A stretch of 64,000 nucleotides of DNA from Acinetobacter pittii (GCF_034067285.1 NZ_CP139286.1:3624741-3688740), one strand, 5' to 3'; positions 32,258 through 41,667 are shown, counted from the first letter of the stretch. Notes: generated from the sequence alone by a model not told the origin. Program-made: numbers and translations.

Positions 32258-32273
32258 CGTTCCACGTGAAACA
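32258..32273. promoter_or_regulatory. parS-like centromere site (15 of 16 bases)
   Basis: CGTTCCACGTGAAACA differs from the bacterial consensus TGTTCCACGTGAAACA only at the first base. It is framed by perfect 8-bp inverted repeats, TTAGTCCA (32250-32257) and TGGACTAA (32274-32281). It sits in the gap between ppiA and the esterase gene. ParB binding is inferred from sequence. Confidence 0.75.
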
Positions 32274-32289
32274 TGGACTAAGCTTTTAT

Positions 32290-33360
32290 TTAACTATTTT
32301 TATCCCAGAACTTTCTGAAGTTTTTACTGATCTCGATGGTATAGCGTTTTGCCTTTTTCGAAATAGGTGTCAAGTTTATAAAACCATGGGTTTGATCTGG
32401 ATATTCTTCATAATGCATTTTGACACCATTTTGTCTTAGCTTATAGCTATAAATTTTTGCTTCGTCATGCAGTACGTCATGACCAGCCGTAATCACAAAA
32501 GCTGGTGGATTCTTTTTCAAATTACCATAGGTTGGAGAAATAATTGGATCATCTAATTCTACATTATGCTGAGTTGCATAATATTGAGTGACATAATTAA
32601 TATCGCTATCCGTCAAAACTAATCCTTCGTTATAAGCATAAAAAGAAGGATGTCGACTTTTAAAATCAACTGTAGGATAAATGAGAAGCTGTGCTTGTGG
32701 AGCATAAGGTTTGTTTACTGATCGTTGAGCGACAACCGTACTGATATTTCCGCCTGCACTATCCCCTGCTACAGCAATACGATTTTTTAATATTTTTAGC
32801 TGTCTACGATTTTGATAGACCCAAGCCAATGCATCTTCGCATGATTGAATTAAATGTTGAGGTGAGACTTCTGGGGCAAGAGGATAATCAATGCTGAGTA
32901 CTTGTACTTTTGCGTATTTCGCCAATATGCGGCACACCTCATCATGAGTATCTAATCCACCCACGACAAAACCTCCTCCGTGATAGAAAACCAGTAGAGG
33001 TAATTTTTTATTAGGTGCCGGGTGATAGTGTCTTGCGAAGATAGTTCCGCTTTGAAGAGGTAAGCGAATATCTTCTACAGAATCAACTTCTGTTGATTTC
33101 TGACGGATAGCCAACATTTGTGTATCGAATTGGCGTCTAGAATCAATAGGATCTGAACCAATAAAACCGATACGTCCCTGTTTAATTTGTACGGCCATCA
33201 TACATTTAGTAAATGAGTCGAGATCTGGGTATTGGTAGGAATATCCAAGAATTTTGGCAAGTGATTCTTGAGCCAATCGAGGTAACTTATCAAGAGCTCG
33301 AGCAGCAGGCCCTTGGCCCTTATCTAGCAATGTTTGAATTTTTTGATTAAATGCTGTCAT
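32290..33360 (-). CDS. Alpha/beta hydrolase, hormone-sensitive-lipase-like esterase
   Basis: From the ATG at 33360 (ribosome binding site GGAG) the product is 356 residues; an ATG at 33372 with AAGGA upstream is also possible. The oxyanion motif HGGGFVVGG and nucleophile motif GDSAGGNIS mark the HSL (family IV) esterases; the Asp (GHDVLHDEAK) and His (DQTHGFINL) of the triad are present near the end. No signal peptide is seen. It hydrolyses short-chain esters by family; the natural substrate is unknown. No close operon partner. Confidence 0.9.
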   Translation of the reverse strand: MTAFNQKIQTLLDKGQGPAARALDKLPRLAQESLAKILGYSYQYPDLDSFTKCMMAVQIKQGRIGFIGSDPIDSRRQFDTQMLAIRQKSTEVDSVEDIRLPLQSGTIFARHYHPAPNKKLPLLVFYHGGGFVVGGLDTHDEVCRILAKYAKVQVLSIDYPLAPEVSPQHLIQSCEDALAWVYQNRRQLKILKNRIAVAGDSAGGNISTVVAQRSVNKPYAPQAQLLIYPTVDFKSRHPSFYAYNEGLVLTDSDINYVTQYYATQHNVELDDPIISPTYGNLKKNPPAFVITAGHDVLHDEAKIYSYKLRQNGVKMHYEEYPDQTHGFINLTPISKKAKRYTIEISKNFRKFWDKNS

Positions 33361-33569
33361 GCCTATCTCCATGAATTCCTTTTATCCTTCATATTTTCTA
33401 CAGAATTCTTTGTTGTTTGACTATATTCGCATACAACTCATGTAATCAAGATACAAAGGTAAAAACCAATCTACGCTAATCTGATTTATAGCAAATGTCA
33501 TTAACAAATCTGTCGTTTAAAACAGGACTTTTTTGCCAATTATTGTTAACAGACAAAGGAGATTGTGCT

Positions 33570-33896
33570 ATGTCAGCAAAACTAGTTGTTACTTTGTTAG
33601 CAACCAGTCTTTTAACTGCAGGCTGTGTTGCTTATACAGATGACCCTTATTATCGCGGTGGTTATGATTACCATGATCATGATGATGATCGTTATGACCG
33701 TAACGATGGACGTCGATATAGTGATTGGGAGCGAAAACGTTGGGAAGAGCGTAAAAGAATATACGAACAACAACGTAAAGATGCTCGCGAACAGGACAAA
33801 AATCGTCGGGATTGGGAAAAAAGACATCGTGAATGGGAAAAAAAACGCTTAGAAGATAGAGATCATGACCATCGAGATTATCGTCATGATGACTAA
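33570..33896 (+). CDS. Highly charged small lipoprotein
   Basis: The ATG at 33570 follows AAAGGAG and gives 108 residues. The N-terminus has a lipobox LTAGC with Cys near residue 19, then a Tyr/Asp/His/Gly-rich stretch and a long Arg/Lys/Glu-rich helix (WERKRWEERKRIYEQQRKD..., about residues 50-100) ending in DHDHRDYRHDD. The charged helix may be extended or coiled and the His/Asp ends could bind cations. No family is recognised; function unknown. It is monocistronic with its own terminator. Confidence 0.7.
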   Translation: MSAKLVVTLLATSLLTAGCVAYTDDPYYRGGYDYHDHDDDRYDRNDGRRYSDWERKRWEERKRIYEQQRKDAREQDKNRRDWEKRHREWEKKRLEDRDHDHRDYRHDD

Positions 33897-33910
33897 TCTC
33901 ATTACTATAT

Positions 33911-33948
33911 AAAAAGCCCCAAAGAGATAAGTCTTTTGGGGCTTTTTT
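33911..33948. terminator. Intrinsic terminator after the charged lipoprotein gene
   Basis: AAAAAGCCCCAAAGA...TCTTTTGGGGCTTTTTT hairpin with a T-run. Confidence 0.85.
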
Positions 33949-34062
33949 GAGAATTCTAAATTCTCTTAATTATAGAGTAATGAGTAGCAGCTCACTTCAT
34001 ACATAAATCGGCATCTTAAATATATGACTCTATAATTTTTTAACTGTTCTTATCGCTAAGAA

Positions 34063-34293
34063 TTACTGAGCTGTCGCAGAACCTGAAACAGAACCAGAAG
34101 CACCAGCATCAACTTGACCTGGTTGTGCTTGACCAGAAACACCAGCATCTACACCTACACCAGCTTGTACGCCAGATGGGCTAGCGCTAGTTTGAGCAGA
34201 ACCTGATGCGTTTAAACCAGCTTCAGATGCACAACCAACAGCTGTAAAAGCAACACCAGCAAGTACTACAGAGATAAGACCTAATTTTTTCAT
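34063..34293 (-). CDS. Small Gly/Ala/Ser-rich lipoprotein
   Basis: The ATG at 34293 follows AAGGAAAG and gives 76 residues. A lipobox VGC places the lipidated Cys at residue 21. The rest is low-complexity (Ala, Gly, Ser, Val, Gln) with repeats such as GVQAGVGVDAGVSGQ, probably unstructured. No family recognised. Such abundant short lipoproteins are common in Acinetobacter outer membranes, but this is inference. Confidence 0.65.
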   Translation of the reverse strand: MKKLGLISVVLAGVAFTAVGCASEAGLNASGSAQTSASPSGVQAGVGVDAGVSGQAQPGQVDAGASGSVSGSATAQ

Positions 34294-34332
34294 AATCGCT
34301 TTCCTTTCATTACGACAAACATTTAAATGCAA

Positions 34333-34684
34333 AGTTCATCTTCGCGCTGCCTATAATTCACAATTTTTTTTTCTGGCGTGCGTATCATTGGTTGTCTTTT
34401 GTAGTAATAGAAGTACAAATTGTGCAATTTTTTATTAAAATCTCTTCCTTAGCCTCACCTCTACCTTTTATATGGAAGCAACAACTTAAGCTTTTGTTTA
34501 ATTTTATCAATTTCTAATTTTTATCTTAGCCTTTTACTCTAGTCAAAAATTTTCTCTTTATAGAAACGCTATATAAGGTGCGTAGAATGTTACAGAGACT
34601 TTTTACTTAAAAATGTCTTATCCCATCGAAAAAAGCCGGGTATAGACCACGGCTTTTTTGAATTTTTTAGCGCGTCACCTTAAA
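34333..34684. other. Gap between the small lipoprotein and metallo-beta-lactamase-fold genes
   Basis: A 352-bp AT-rich stretch with no credible gene. It holds the terminator of the metallo-beta-lactamase-fold gene (34629-34661) and must contain the lipoprotein promoter. Confidence 0.6.
34629..34661. terminator. Intrinsic terminator after the metallo-beta-lactamase-fold gene
   Basis: AAAAAAGCCG...CGGCTTTTTT hairpin 24 bp past the stop codon on the minus strand. Confidence 0.8.
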
Positions 34685-35551
34685 TTATGGCCATTGCATC
34701 TCGCCTTTTACAACTTTTGCGCCTAGCTCAAGGCTATCCACACTCTTTAATGTTGGATATTGTTTCTGCATGAGCTGACTTAGCTCACCCGCATTTTTAC
34801 TTACTTTAACCGCTTTCTCATAGCTCTTGAGATAGTCGATAGAAAAGTTAACTGCATCTAAACCTTGTGGAGCTCCCTCAACCATATGGGCTGGAACAAC
34901 TGTTTGAGGCTGCAATGCTTTGATATTTTCTAAAGTTTGAATCACTTCATTGCGGTCTTTAACTTTTGGTGTATCCGCCATCCATAAATGAATGCCTGAA
35001 GAGACAGGAATACCCCCTACTACTGCTTTAGAAGAAGGAATCCATAAATAAGTAAGTTCTTTCTTACCTTTAATTTCGATTGACTCATTTTCTAACTTTA
35101 AAGTTTTAGCAGTATAAGCTTGAGGCACAATAATTTGGCTAGGCGCATTTGCACCCATTTGTGGACCCCAATATTTCACCTTAAGCGCTTGAGTATCTTG
35201 GATATGTTTAACAGTTTCCGGCGTTGCGATAATTTGTACATTTGGGAAGTATTGTTTAAATACATCTAAACCAAAGTAATAGTCCGGATCGCCATAACTT
35301 ACGAAAATTGTCTTTAATGTTTTACCGCTATCCAAAATATCCGCAGCAATACGTAACGCTTCAGATTTTGAGAATTGCGCATTCACCAACAGAACTTCTT
35401 TATCGCCTTCAATTAAAGTAGAAGTCACACCGAAATGTTCGGGTTTAGCCAAGAAACTTTGGATTTTCAAATCTTGTGCAAAAGCTGAGGAAGTTACTGT
35501 TAAAGCAGTCGCAGTTGCTAGGGCTGAAGCAGTTAATTTAAAAAATTTCAT
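34685..35551 (-). CDS. Exported metallo-beta-lactamase-fold protein with altered metal site
   Basis: The 288-residue protein has a Sec signal peptide (ending SSAFA near residue 25) and a metallo-beta-lactamase-like fold. At the place of the HxHxDH zinc motif it reads SYGDPDY (residues 85-91): the histidines are replaced and only the Asp remains. The later Asp ligand region reads VVGGIPVSSGIHLWMAD, also without the usual TGD. One His is kept in VVPAHM. It may be a binding protein or use a different chemistry. It is divergent from a LysR-type regulator, which may control it. Confidence 0.8.
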   Translation of the reverse strand: MKFFKLTASALATATALTVTSSAFAQDLKIQSFLAKPEHFGVTSTLIEGDKEVLLVNAQFSKSEALRIAADILDSGKTLKTIFVSYGDPDYYFGLDVFKQYFPNVQIIATPETVKHIQDTQALKVKYWGPQMGANAPSQIIVPQAYTAKTLKLENESIEIKGKKELTYLWIPSSKAVVGGIPVSSGIHLWMADTPKVKDRNEVIQTLENIKALQPQTVVPAHMVEGAPQGLDAVNFSIDYLKSYEKAVKVSKNAGELSQLMQKQYPTLKSVDSLELGAKVVKGEMQWP

Positions 35552-35658
35552 TATGTATTCTCCAATTTCATGAGAAATACTTTAAATTGCAATTCCTGTA
35601 AGGTAAATGCACTAAATTAAGATAAACTGTTGCATACATTGTAATAATGATAAAGCAT
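35552..35658. promoter_or_regulatory. Divergent promoter region with an imperfect LysR-type inverted repeat
   Basis: Between the metallo-beta-lactamase-fold gene and the lysR-type gene lies ATGCAC (about 35608) facing GTTGCAT (about 35630), an interrupted dyad of the T-N11-A kind bound by LysR regulators. Weak support, by eye only. Confidence 0.35.
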
Positions 35659-36552
35659 ATGGACACATTAAAAGCCATACAAGTCTTTGTTTCTATTGCT
35701 CAGCATGGCAATTTGACCAAAGCCGCAGAACACCTAAATTATTCACGTGCGATGGTTTCTCGTTATCTTGAGCACCTAGAATACACATTCTCAACTCGAC
35801 TATTTCAGAGAAATACTCGAAAAATATCTCTCACCCCAGCAGGTGAAAAAGCCCTGCTCTACTGCGAGAATATTTTACAACAACAGCAACTTTTACAAGA
35901 GCTAGCCGCACCTGAACAACATAATGGTACGATTCGTTTTACCTGTGGTTTATTTTTATTTCAATTAGGGGTTGGGGAATGTATTCGCCAATTTAAACAG
36001 CAACATCCACATATTCAATTTGATGTATATCTGACTGAAAATACAATGGACTTAATTGATGCTCAGGTCGATTTAGCCTTACGTATAACGCAAAAAGTTG
36101 CAGATGGATTAATTGCGAGACCAGTTTGTCAAATTGAGTCTGTTTTCTGTGCTCATCCTGATTATTTAAAACAGCACAGTCCCCTCTCCCATCCAAGACA
36201 ACTAATTCAACATGACTGTTTAGCTCACCATAGCCAACATCAATTTTGGACTCTTTTTGATAATGAACAGCAGCCTCAAAACTATCCTTTGAACGTTACC
36301 TTTAAAAGTAATGATGTAAATGCTGTTTATGACATGTGTGTACATGCTCAAGGTGTGGCGATGCTACCTACTTTATTAGTTAAAAAAGATTTAAAAGAAA
36401 AGCGATTAGTTCCTTTATTTAAAAACTTTTCAGCTCCCGAGTTAAGTTTGTCGGTGGTATATGCTTCGAGGCAACATTTACCCAAAATCACGCAAGAATT
36501 TATTGCTTTTATGATCGAAAATTTAAATTTTTACTTAAAACCGCAAAATTAA
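35659..36552 (+). CDS. LysR-family transcriptional regulator
   Basis: The ATG at 35659 gives 297 residues starting MDTLKAIQVFVSIAQHGNLT; an ATG four codons upstream (35647) is possible. The winged helix-turn-helix (residues 1-60, KAAEHLNYSRAMVSRYLEHLE) is followed by a LysR substrate-binding domain (about 90-295). It is nearest the CrgA/AaeR-like LysR branch by its N-terminal pattern. It is divergent from the altered metallo-beta-lactamase-fold gene, which is its likely target. Effector unknown. Confidence 0.9.
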   Translation: MDTLKAIQVFVSIAQHGNLTKAAEHLNYSRAMVSRYLEHLEYTFSTRLFQRNTRKISLTPAGEKALLYCENILQQQQLLQELAAPEQHNGTIRFTCGLFLFQLGVGECIRQFKQQHPHIQFDVYLTENTMDLIDAQVDLALRITQKVADGLIARPVCQIESVFCAHPDYLKQHSPLSHPRQLIQHDCLAHHSQHQFWTLFDNEQQPQNYPLNVTFKSNDVNAVYDMCVHAQGVAMLPTLLVKKDLKEKRLVPLFKNFSAPELSLSVVYASRQHLPKITQEFIAFMIENLNFYLKPQN

Positions 36553-36574
36553 AAGTTTTAAATTGCCGTGTACG

Positions 36575-36600
36575 CTTGAATTTTTAGGCAATGCCCATAC
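36575..36600 (+). promoter_or_regulatory. Sigma-32-like heat-shock promoter of grpE
   Basis: CTTGAA (36575-36580), 13 bases, then CCCATAC (36594-36600), close to the heat-shock consensus CTTGAA-N11-16-CCCCAT. It is 115 bp upstream of grpE. Confidence 0.65.
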
Positions 36601-36714
36601 TTCATCCCTATTAATGAATTACAGCATATGCATGGCAGTTCAGGTTTAACCCAGTAAATGCTGATGCCAAAAGGACTGTACATGTTTAAAAACCCATTTA
36701 AACGGAGATCATCA

Positions 36715-37269
36715 ATGGCTAATGAGCAAAATGAGCAAGCTCAAGACATTCAACACGAGCAAGCAGAGCAATCTAATGAGCAAACTCAGGCTGAAGGTGT
36801 AGAGCAAGCAAACGACGTTACCGTTGAATCTTTACAAGCGCAAATCACCAAATTAGAAGAAAGCCTAAAACTTGAAAAAGCACGTACTGCGAATGCAGTT
36901 TACGAAGCACAAAAAAGTGTAGAGCGTATTCAACGTGAATCTGACAAGCATAAAGAGACTGTGCTTGAAAAATTTGCAAAAGAATTACTAGATTCTGTTG
37001 ATAATTTAGAGCGTGCAATTCAAGCAGCTGGTGATGAAGAAACACCAGTACTTGAAGGTATTAAGCTAACCCTGAAGTCGCTGTTAACCACACTTGAAAA
37101 ATTTGGTGTTGTAGAAGCTGATACAAAAAATGGCTTCAATGCAGATTTACATCAAGCTGTAGGTATTGACCCAAATGCTAAAGCGAATGAAATCGGTAGC
37201 GTTTTACAAAAGGGCTATACATTAAACGGTCGCTTATTGCGCCCTGCTATGGTTATGGTTGGTCAATAA
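36715..37269 (+). CDS. grpE: Nucleotide exchange factor GrpE
   Basis: The ATG at 36715 follows CGGAG and gives 184 residues. The N-terminal 40 residues are Gln/Glu-rich and disordered; then a long helix (residues ~40-95) and the conserved C-terminal beta domain with [20 protein letters not shown] and [16 protein letters not shown]. GrpE releases ADP from DnaK. It is 118 bp upstream of dnaK. An upstream frame starting at 36658 has no support. dnaJ is not adjacent. Confidence 0.96.
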   Translation: MANEQNEQAQDIQHEQAEQSNEQTQAEGVEQANDVTVESLQAQITKLEESLKLEKARTANAVYEAQKSVERIQRESDKHKETVLEKFAKELLDSVDNLERAIQAAGDEETPVLEGIKLTLKSLLTTLEKFGVVEADTKNGFNADLHQAVGIDPNAKANEIGSVLQKGYTLNGRLLRPAMVMVGQ

Positions 37270-37310
37270 ATAATTTTTTGAGAGTTTTTAGATTTTTTTT
37301 CGCTAAAACG

Positions 37311-37338
37311 CTTGAAAAAAATAGATTCACTCTCATAT
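37311..37338 (+). promoter_or_regulatory. Sigma-32-like heat-shock promoter of dnaK
   Basis: CTTGAAA (37311-37317), 14 bases, then CTCATAT (37332-37338), in the grpE-dnaK gap. It would allow dnaK to be induced separately from grpE. Confidence 0.6.
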
Positions 37339-37387
37339 CGGATAACAAGCAAAAACATTGCAAAAGAATTTTTGAGGAAAACGTCAC

Positions 37388-39328
37388 ATGGCAAAAATTA
37401 TTGGTATTGACTTAGGTACTACCAACTCATGCGTTGCTGTACTTGAAGGCGATAAAGTAAAAGTAATCGAAAACGCTGAAGGCGCACGTACAACTCCATC
37501 GATCATTGCTTATAAAGATGGCGAGATCTTAGTTGGTCAAAGCGCTAAGCGTCAGGCAGTAACTAACCCGAAAAATACATTATTCGCTATCAAGCGTTTA
37601 ATTGGTCGTCGTTATGAAGATCAAGCGGTACAAAAAGATATCGGTCTTGTACCTTATAAAATCATCAAAGCAGACAATGGCGATGCTTGGGTTGAAGTAA
37701 ACGATAAAAAATTAGCGCCTCAACAGGTTTCTGCTGAAATCTTGAAAAAGATGAAGAAAACTGCAGAAGACTATTTAGGTGAAACAGTTACTGAAGCAGT
37801 TATTACTGTTCCTGCTTACTTTAACGATGCTCAACGTCAAGCAACTAAAGATGCGGGTAAAATCGCTGGCTTAGACGTTAAACGTATCATTAACGAACCA
37901 ACTGCTGCTGCACTTGCGTTCGGTATGGACAAAAAAGAAGGCGACCGTAAAGTTGCAGTTTACGACTTAGGTGGTGGTACTTTCGACGTATCAATCATTG
38001 AAATCGCAGATCTTGATGGCGACCAACAAATTGAAGTGTTATCAACAAATGGTGATACTTTCCTTGGTGGTGAAGACTTTGATAACGCGTTAATTGAATT
38101 CTTGGTTGAAGAATTTAAGAAAGAACAAAGTGTGAACTTGAAAAATGATCCACTTGCGTTACAACGTTTAAAAGAAGCTGCTGAAAAAGCAAAAATCGAG
38201 CTTTCTTCATCTAATGCAACTGAAATCAACCTTCCATACATCACTGCTGATGCAACTGGTCCTAAACACTTAGTGATCAATGTAACACGTGCGAAACTTG
38301 AAGGTTTAGTTGCTGATTTGGTTACTCGTACAATTGAGCCTTGTAAAATTGCTCTTAAAGATGCTGGTCTTTCGACTTCTGACATCTCTGACGTAATCTT
38401 GGTTGGTGGTCAGTCTCGTATGCCACTTGTACAACAAAAAGTACAAGAATTCTTTGGTAAAGAGCCACGTAAAGACGTAAACCCTGACGAAGCAGTTGCA
38501 ATCGGTGCTGCGATTCAAGGTGCAGTATTGTCTGGCGACAAAACTGACGTTCTTTTATTAGACGTAACACCGTTAACTTTAGGTATTGAAACAATGGGTG
38601 GTGTATTAACACCAATCATTGAGAAAAACACGACGATTCCTGCGAAGAAATCACAAGTGTTCTCTACTGCTGCTGACAACCAGCCTGCTGTAGACATTTC
38701 TGTTTACCAAGGTGAACGTAAAATGGCTCAACAAAACAAATTGTTGGGTAACTTCCAATTAGGCGACATCCCACCTGCTCCACGTGGTGTGCCACAAATT
38801 GAAGTATCTTTCGACATCAATGCTGATGGTATCTTGAAAGTTTCTGCTAAAGATAAGAGCACTGGTAAAGAGCAATCGATCCAGATTAAAGCAAACTCAG
38901 GTTTGTCTGATGCTGAAATCGAAGCAATGATTAAAGATGCTGAAGCGAATGCTGAAGAAGATCGTAAATTTGAAGAACTTGCAAAAGCTCGTAACGAAGC
39001 TGATGCATTAATTTCAAGCTCGAACAAAGCAGTTAAAGATCTTGGTGATAAAGTTACTGAAGATGAAAAAACTGCTGTGAGCACTGCAGTTTCTGAACTT
39101 GAAGCAGCAACTAAAGAAAACGATGTTGAAGATATCAAAGCGAAAACTGAAGCTTTACAAAACATCTTGATGCCTATCACTCAACGTGCTTATGAACAAG
39201 CACAACAAGCTGGTGGCGCTGAAGGCTTTGATCCAAATGCATTCCAAGGTGGCGATGCGGGTCAACAAAAAGCAGATGATGGCGTTGTAGATGCTGAATT
39301 TACTGAAGTTAAAGATGACAAAAAATAA
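37388..39328 (+). CDS. dnaK: Molecular chaperone DnaK (Hsp70)
   Basis: The 646-residue Hsp70 begins [18 protein letters not shown] and has the ATPase signatures [13 protein letters not shown] (near 195) and [11 protein letters not shown] (near 338), the linker [13 protein letters not shown] (near 390), the substrate-binding beta domain and a helical lid. The C-terminus ends in a variable acidic tail ([16 protein letters not shown]) as in gammaproteobacterial DnaK. It works with GrpE (upstream) and DnaJ. A GAGGAAAA ribosome binding site precedes the start. Confidence 0.98.
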   Translation: MAKIIGIDLGTTNSCVAVLEGDKVKVIENAEGARTTPSIIAYKDGEILVGQSAKRQAVTNPKNTLFAIKRLIGRRYEDQAVQKDIGLVPYKIIKADNGDAWVEVNDKKLAPQQVSAEILKKMKKTAEDYLGETVTEAVITVPAYFNDAQRQATKDAGKIAGLDVKRIINEPTAAALAFGMDKKEGDRKVAVYDLGGGTFDVSIIEIADLDGDQQIEVLSTNGDTFLGGEDFDNALIEFLVEEFKKEQSVNLKNDPLALQRLKEAAEKAKIELSSSNATEINLPYITADATGPKHLVINVTRAKLEGLVADLVTRTIEPCKIALKDAGLSTSDISDVILVGGQSRMPLVQQKVQEFFGKEPRKDVNPDEAVAIGAAIQGAVLSGDKTDVLLLDVTPLTLGIETMGGVLTPIIEKNTTIPAKKSQVFSTAADNQPAVDISVYQGERKMAQQNKLLGNFQLGDIPPAPRGVPQIEVSFDINADGILKVSAKDKSTGKEQSIQIKANSGLSDAEIEAMIKDAEANAEEDRKFEELAKARNEADALISSSNKAVKDLGDKVTEDEKTAVSTAVSELEAATKENDVEDIKAKTEALQNILMPITQRAYEQAQQAGGAEGFDPNAFQGGDAGQQKADDGVVDAEFTEVKDDKK

Positions 39329-39342
39329 TTTGTTTCTTTAAT

Positions 39343-39373
39343 AAAAAAACCGCGCTTAGGCGCGGTTTTTTTA
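39343..39373 (+). terminator. Intrinsic terminator after dnaK
   Basis: AAAACCGCGC-TTAG-GCGCGGTTTT with flanking A- and T-runs, directly after dnaK. Confidence 0.9.
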
Positions 39374-39658
39374 TTAGTTACAAAAAATAACAATATATTT
39401 TTCAGTATATTTTTAAATTATTTAATGTCAAAAAGATCAATCATAAAAATTAAGTTATTAATTTTAATTAAGATTTTTTTATTAAAAAACCACTGTTATT
39501 TATTACATTAATTATTCCATTATTGCCAAATCTAAAAACTTCTTTTGTAATTTTTTTATCAAGATCACACACCCTACTAATCTATTGAAGTTTTTATCAT
39601 TTTGACGAATTAAATTAACTAGCTAAAAATAAGATTTATTTATATTTTTTATTTTGCC

Positions 39659-40564
39659 ATGAAAAAATTTCTATGGTGGGGATTGAGCTTATGCTTATGC
39701 ATGGGCTTACAAACAATGCTGTTTGCTCAAAGCAACCTTTCAATCAGCTCATCTCAACAACCTTTAAAATATCGAATTGCCTTTATTGACCCGCGGTTTC
39801 AAATCACCAAAGAACAATTTATTGAGGTAAGCCAACAAGCGGCTGAAATCTGGCAAAAAGAGACTGGGAAAACTTATTTTGTTTACGATTCACAGGCTCA
39901 ACTGTCAATTAACTTAATTTATGATGAGCATCAAATGATTAAAGATGAGCAGCAAAACAGTTTGAATACTCTTTTGCAAAAGCAGGAAATATGGCGTCTT
40001 AAAAATGAGGAAATTGTCTTAAATAAACAAGAGGTTGCACAACTATCAACTGATTTGAATAAGAAAAAGATAAGTCTAAGAGCTGAGTTTGAACAATATC
40101 AACAAGACGTAATACGCTTTAATCAAGGAGAATATCAGCACTATCGGGCCGATAATTTAAAAGAATGGCAAAAGCAACTAGAGCAAAAATCAGAAAATAT
40201 AAAAAATGAATCAAACGATTTAAATTATAAAATTCAAACACTTAATATAAAAATCAAGGAATTAAATCAAGAGCAAAGTGATTTAGCTGCTTTAAAAACA
40301 CAATTTAAACTAGAGCAAAAAACCAATATTCAACCCTTCCATAAAGGCTTATTCAGCCAAAACCAAATCCAGATTTATGGTTACGCCTCATTAAATGATT
40401 TACGTTTGACCCTTGCTCACGAACTTGGCCATGCTTTAGGCCTAAAACATACTACTGATCCTAAATCTTTAATGTACCCCTATTTAAAAGAGCAAGACAT
40501 TCATAATTTTAAATTAACAGATTCAGATTTAGATTTATTAGGGTCAATTTATAGGACTAATTAA
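39659..40564 (+). CDS. Matrixin-like metalloprotease with coiled-coil insertion (first copy)
   Basis: The 301-residue exported protein has a signal peptide (cleavage near LFAQ, residue 24). An N-terminal matrixin-like part (residues 37-92) is followed by a long coiled coil (about 95-218, rich in Glu/Gln/Lys/Leu), then the zinc helix H254-E-L-G-H-x5-H264 and the Met-turn SLMYPY at 270-275. Thus the metzincin catalytic parts are split by the coiled coil. The fold predicts a zinc endopeptidase outside the cytoplasm. A paralogue of the same length follows. Lower GC than neighbours. Substrate unknown. Confidence 0.82.
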   Translation: MKKFLWWGLSLCLCMGLQTMLFAQSNLSISSSQQPLKYRIAFIDPRFQITKEQFIEVSQQAAEIWQKETGKTYFVYDSQAQLSINLIYDEHQMIKDEQQNSLNTLLQKQEIWRLKNEEIVLNKQEVAQLSTDLNKKKISLRAEFEQYQQDVIRFNQGEYQHYRADNLKEWQKQLEQKSENIKNESNDLNYKIQTLNIKIKELNQEQSDLAALKTQFKLEQKTNIQPFHKGLFSQNQIQIYGYASLNDLRLTLAHELGHALGLKHTTDPKSLMYPYLKEQDIHNFKLTDSDLDLLGSIYRTN

Positions 40565-40761
40565 GGAAAATCATTAAAGTTAAATGATTAAAAAAACTAA
40601 ACAAAACTAGATATATTAAATTTTTTCTAAAAAACAATTTGGCATTTGGTAAAAAATAGTGAGACTAAAGTCTCATTTATTTGCCTGGATTGTACGTTTT
40701 TTGATTGATTTTTCATTTTATATTCTTATAATACGTTTTTTTCAAATCTCCCCCTTCGATT

Positions 40762-41667
40762 ATGCGTTTAACATCTTTGTTATTAGGCGTAGCCTTCGCT
40801 TTTTCTAATTTTCAGGCTAATGCTAATCTTGCTACCCCAGCTCATACTCAAATCCAGCAACAAGCAGGTCAACATTTGACTTATAAAATTGCTGAAGTTG
40901 ATCCACGTTTTGGTTTAAGCCAAGACCAATTAATTCAGATTAGTCAACAAGCTGCGGACATTTGGAAGCAAGGGACTGGTCAGGATTATTTTACTTATGA
41001 TCCAAATGCAAAGTTAGAAATTCGTTTAGTTTACGATAATAGCCAAAGTCGTTCTGAACAGCGTCAAAAAATCGCTGCACAGTTCCAACAAGAACAGCAA
41101 CGTGTAATTGATGAACAGCAACAAATTAAGCAATTGAAGCAATATTTAAGTCAAACCCAGTCTGACCTTGAAAATAAAAAGCAGATTTTAAATGGCAAAT
41201 TGAAAAATCTTGACCAGCAAATGATGCAACTTAATCAAGGTAAATTAGCACCTGAATATAGTGCTAAATCTCTGGCTAAAACCCAAAAAGACTTGCAAAA
41301 ACAAACTGTAGCTTTGAAAAAAGAAATTGCTGCATATAACCAGCAAGCTAAAGATTTAAATGTCAAAGTGACTCATTTTAATCAAATTAATAATGAGTTT
41401 AATAATTCATTGAACCAATTTAAGCAAAATGCTCAAGCGGATGTCTTTAAAAAAGGTATCTATAACGGCAAACAAATTGTGATTTATGAGTTTAAATCTA
41501 TTGATGATTTACGTTTAACGATTGCTCATGAGTTAGGTCATGCGCTTGGCTTAAAACACAGTGATCAACCAAATGCATTGATGTACTCAGTACGTAAAGA
41601 TGGTGACAAAAAAATCACTGGACTTACGGATGCTGACCGTGATCTATTAAGTGCTTTACCTCAATAA
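40762..41667 (+). CDS. Matrixin-like metalloprotease with coiled-coil insertion (second copy)
   Basis: A second 301-residue protein with the same layout: signal peptide (ending ANA near residue 22), YKIAEVDPRFGLSQDQL (41-57), coiled coil (about 96-222), zinc motif H256-E-L-G-H-x5-H266 and Met-turn NALMYS (271-276). The N- and C-terminal parts are clearly similar to the first copy, while the coiled coil has drifted. The 197-bp gap between the genes suggests separate promoters after a tandem duplication. Confidence 0.82.
   Translation: MRLTSLLLGVAFAFSNFQANANLATPAHTQIQQQAGQHLTYKIAEVDPRFGLSQDQLIQISQQAADIWKQGTGQDYFTYDPNAKLEIRLVYDNSQSRSEQRQKIAAQFQQEQQRVIDEQQQIKQLKQYLSQTQSDLENKKQILNGKLKNLDQQMMQLNQGKLAPEYSAKSLAKTQKDLQKQTVALKKEIAAYNQQAKDLNVKVTHFNQINNEFNNSLNQFKQNAQADVFKKGIYNGKQIVIYEFKSIDDLRLTIAHELGHALGLKHSDQPNALMYSVRKDGDKKITGLTDADRDLLSALPQ

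Noticed and set aside
33612..33852. Frames opposite and inside the charged lipoprotein gene (71 and 75 codons)
   Set aside because: Low-complexity Ile/Met/Thr or Met/Ile-rich translations produced by the repeated GAT/CGT codons of the real gene.
37960..39180. Long minus-strand frames opposite dnaK (up to 150 codons)
   Set aside because: Antisense shadows caused by the codon use of dnaK; no ribosome binding site and no domain.
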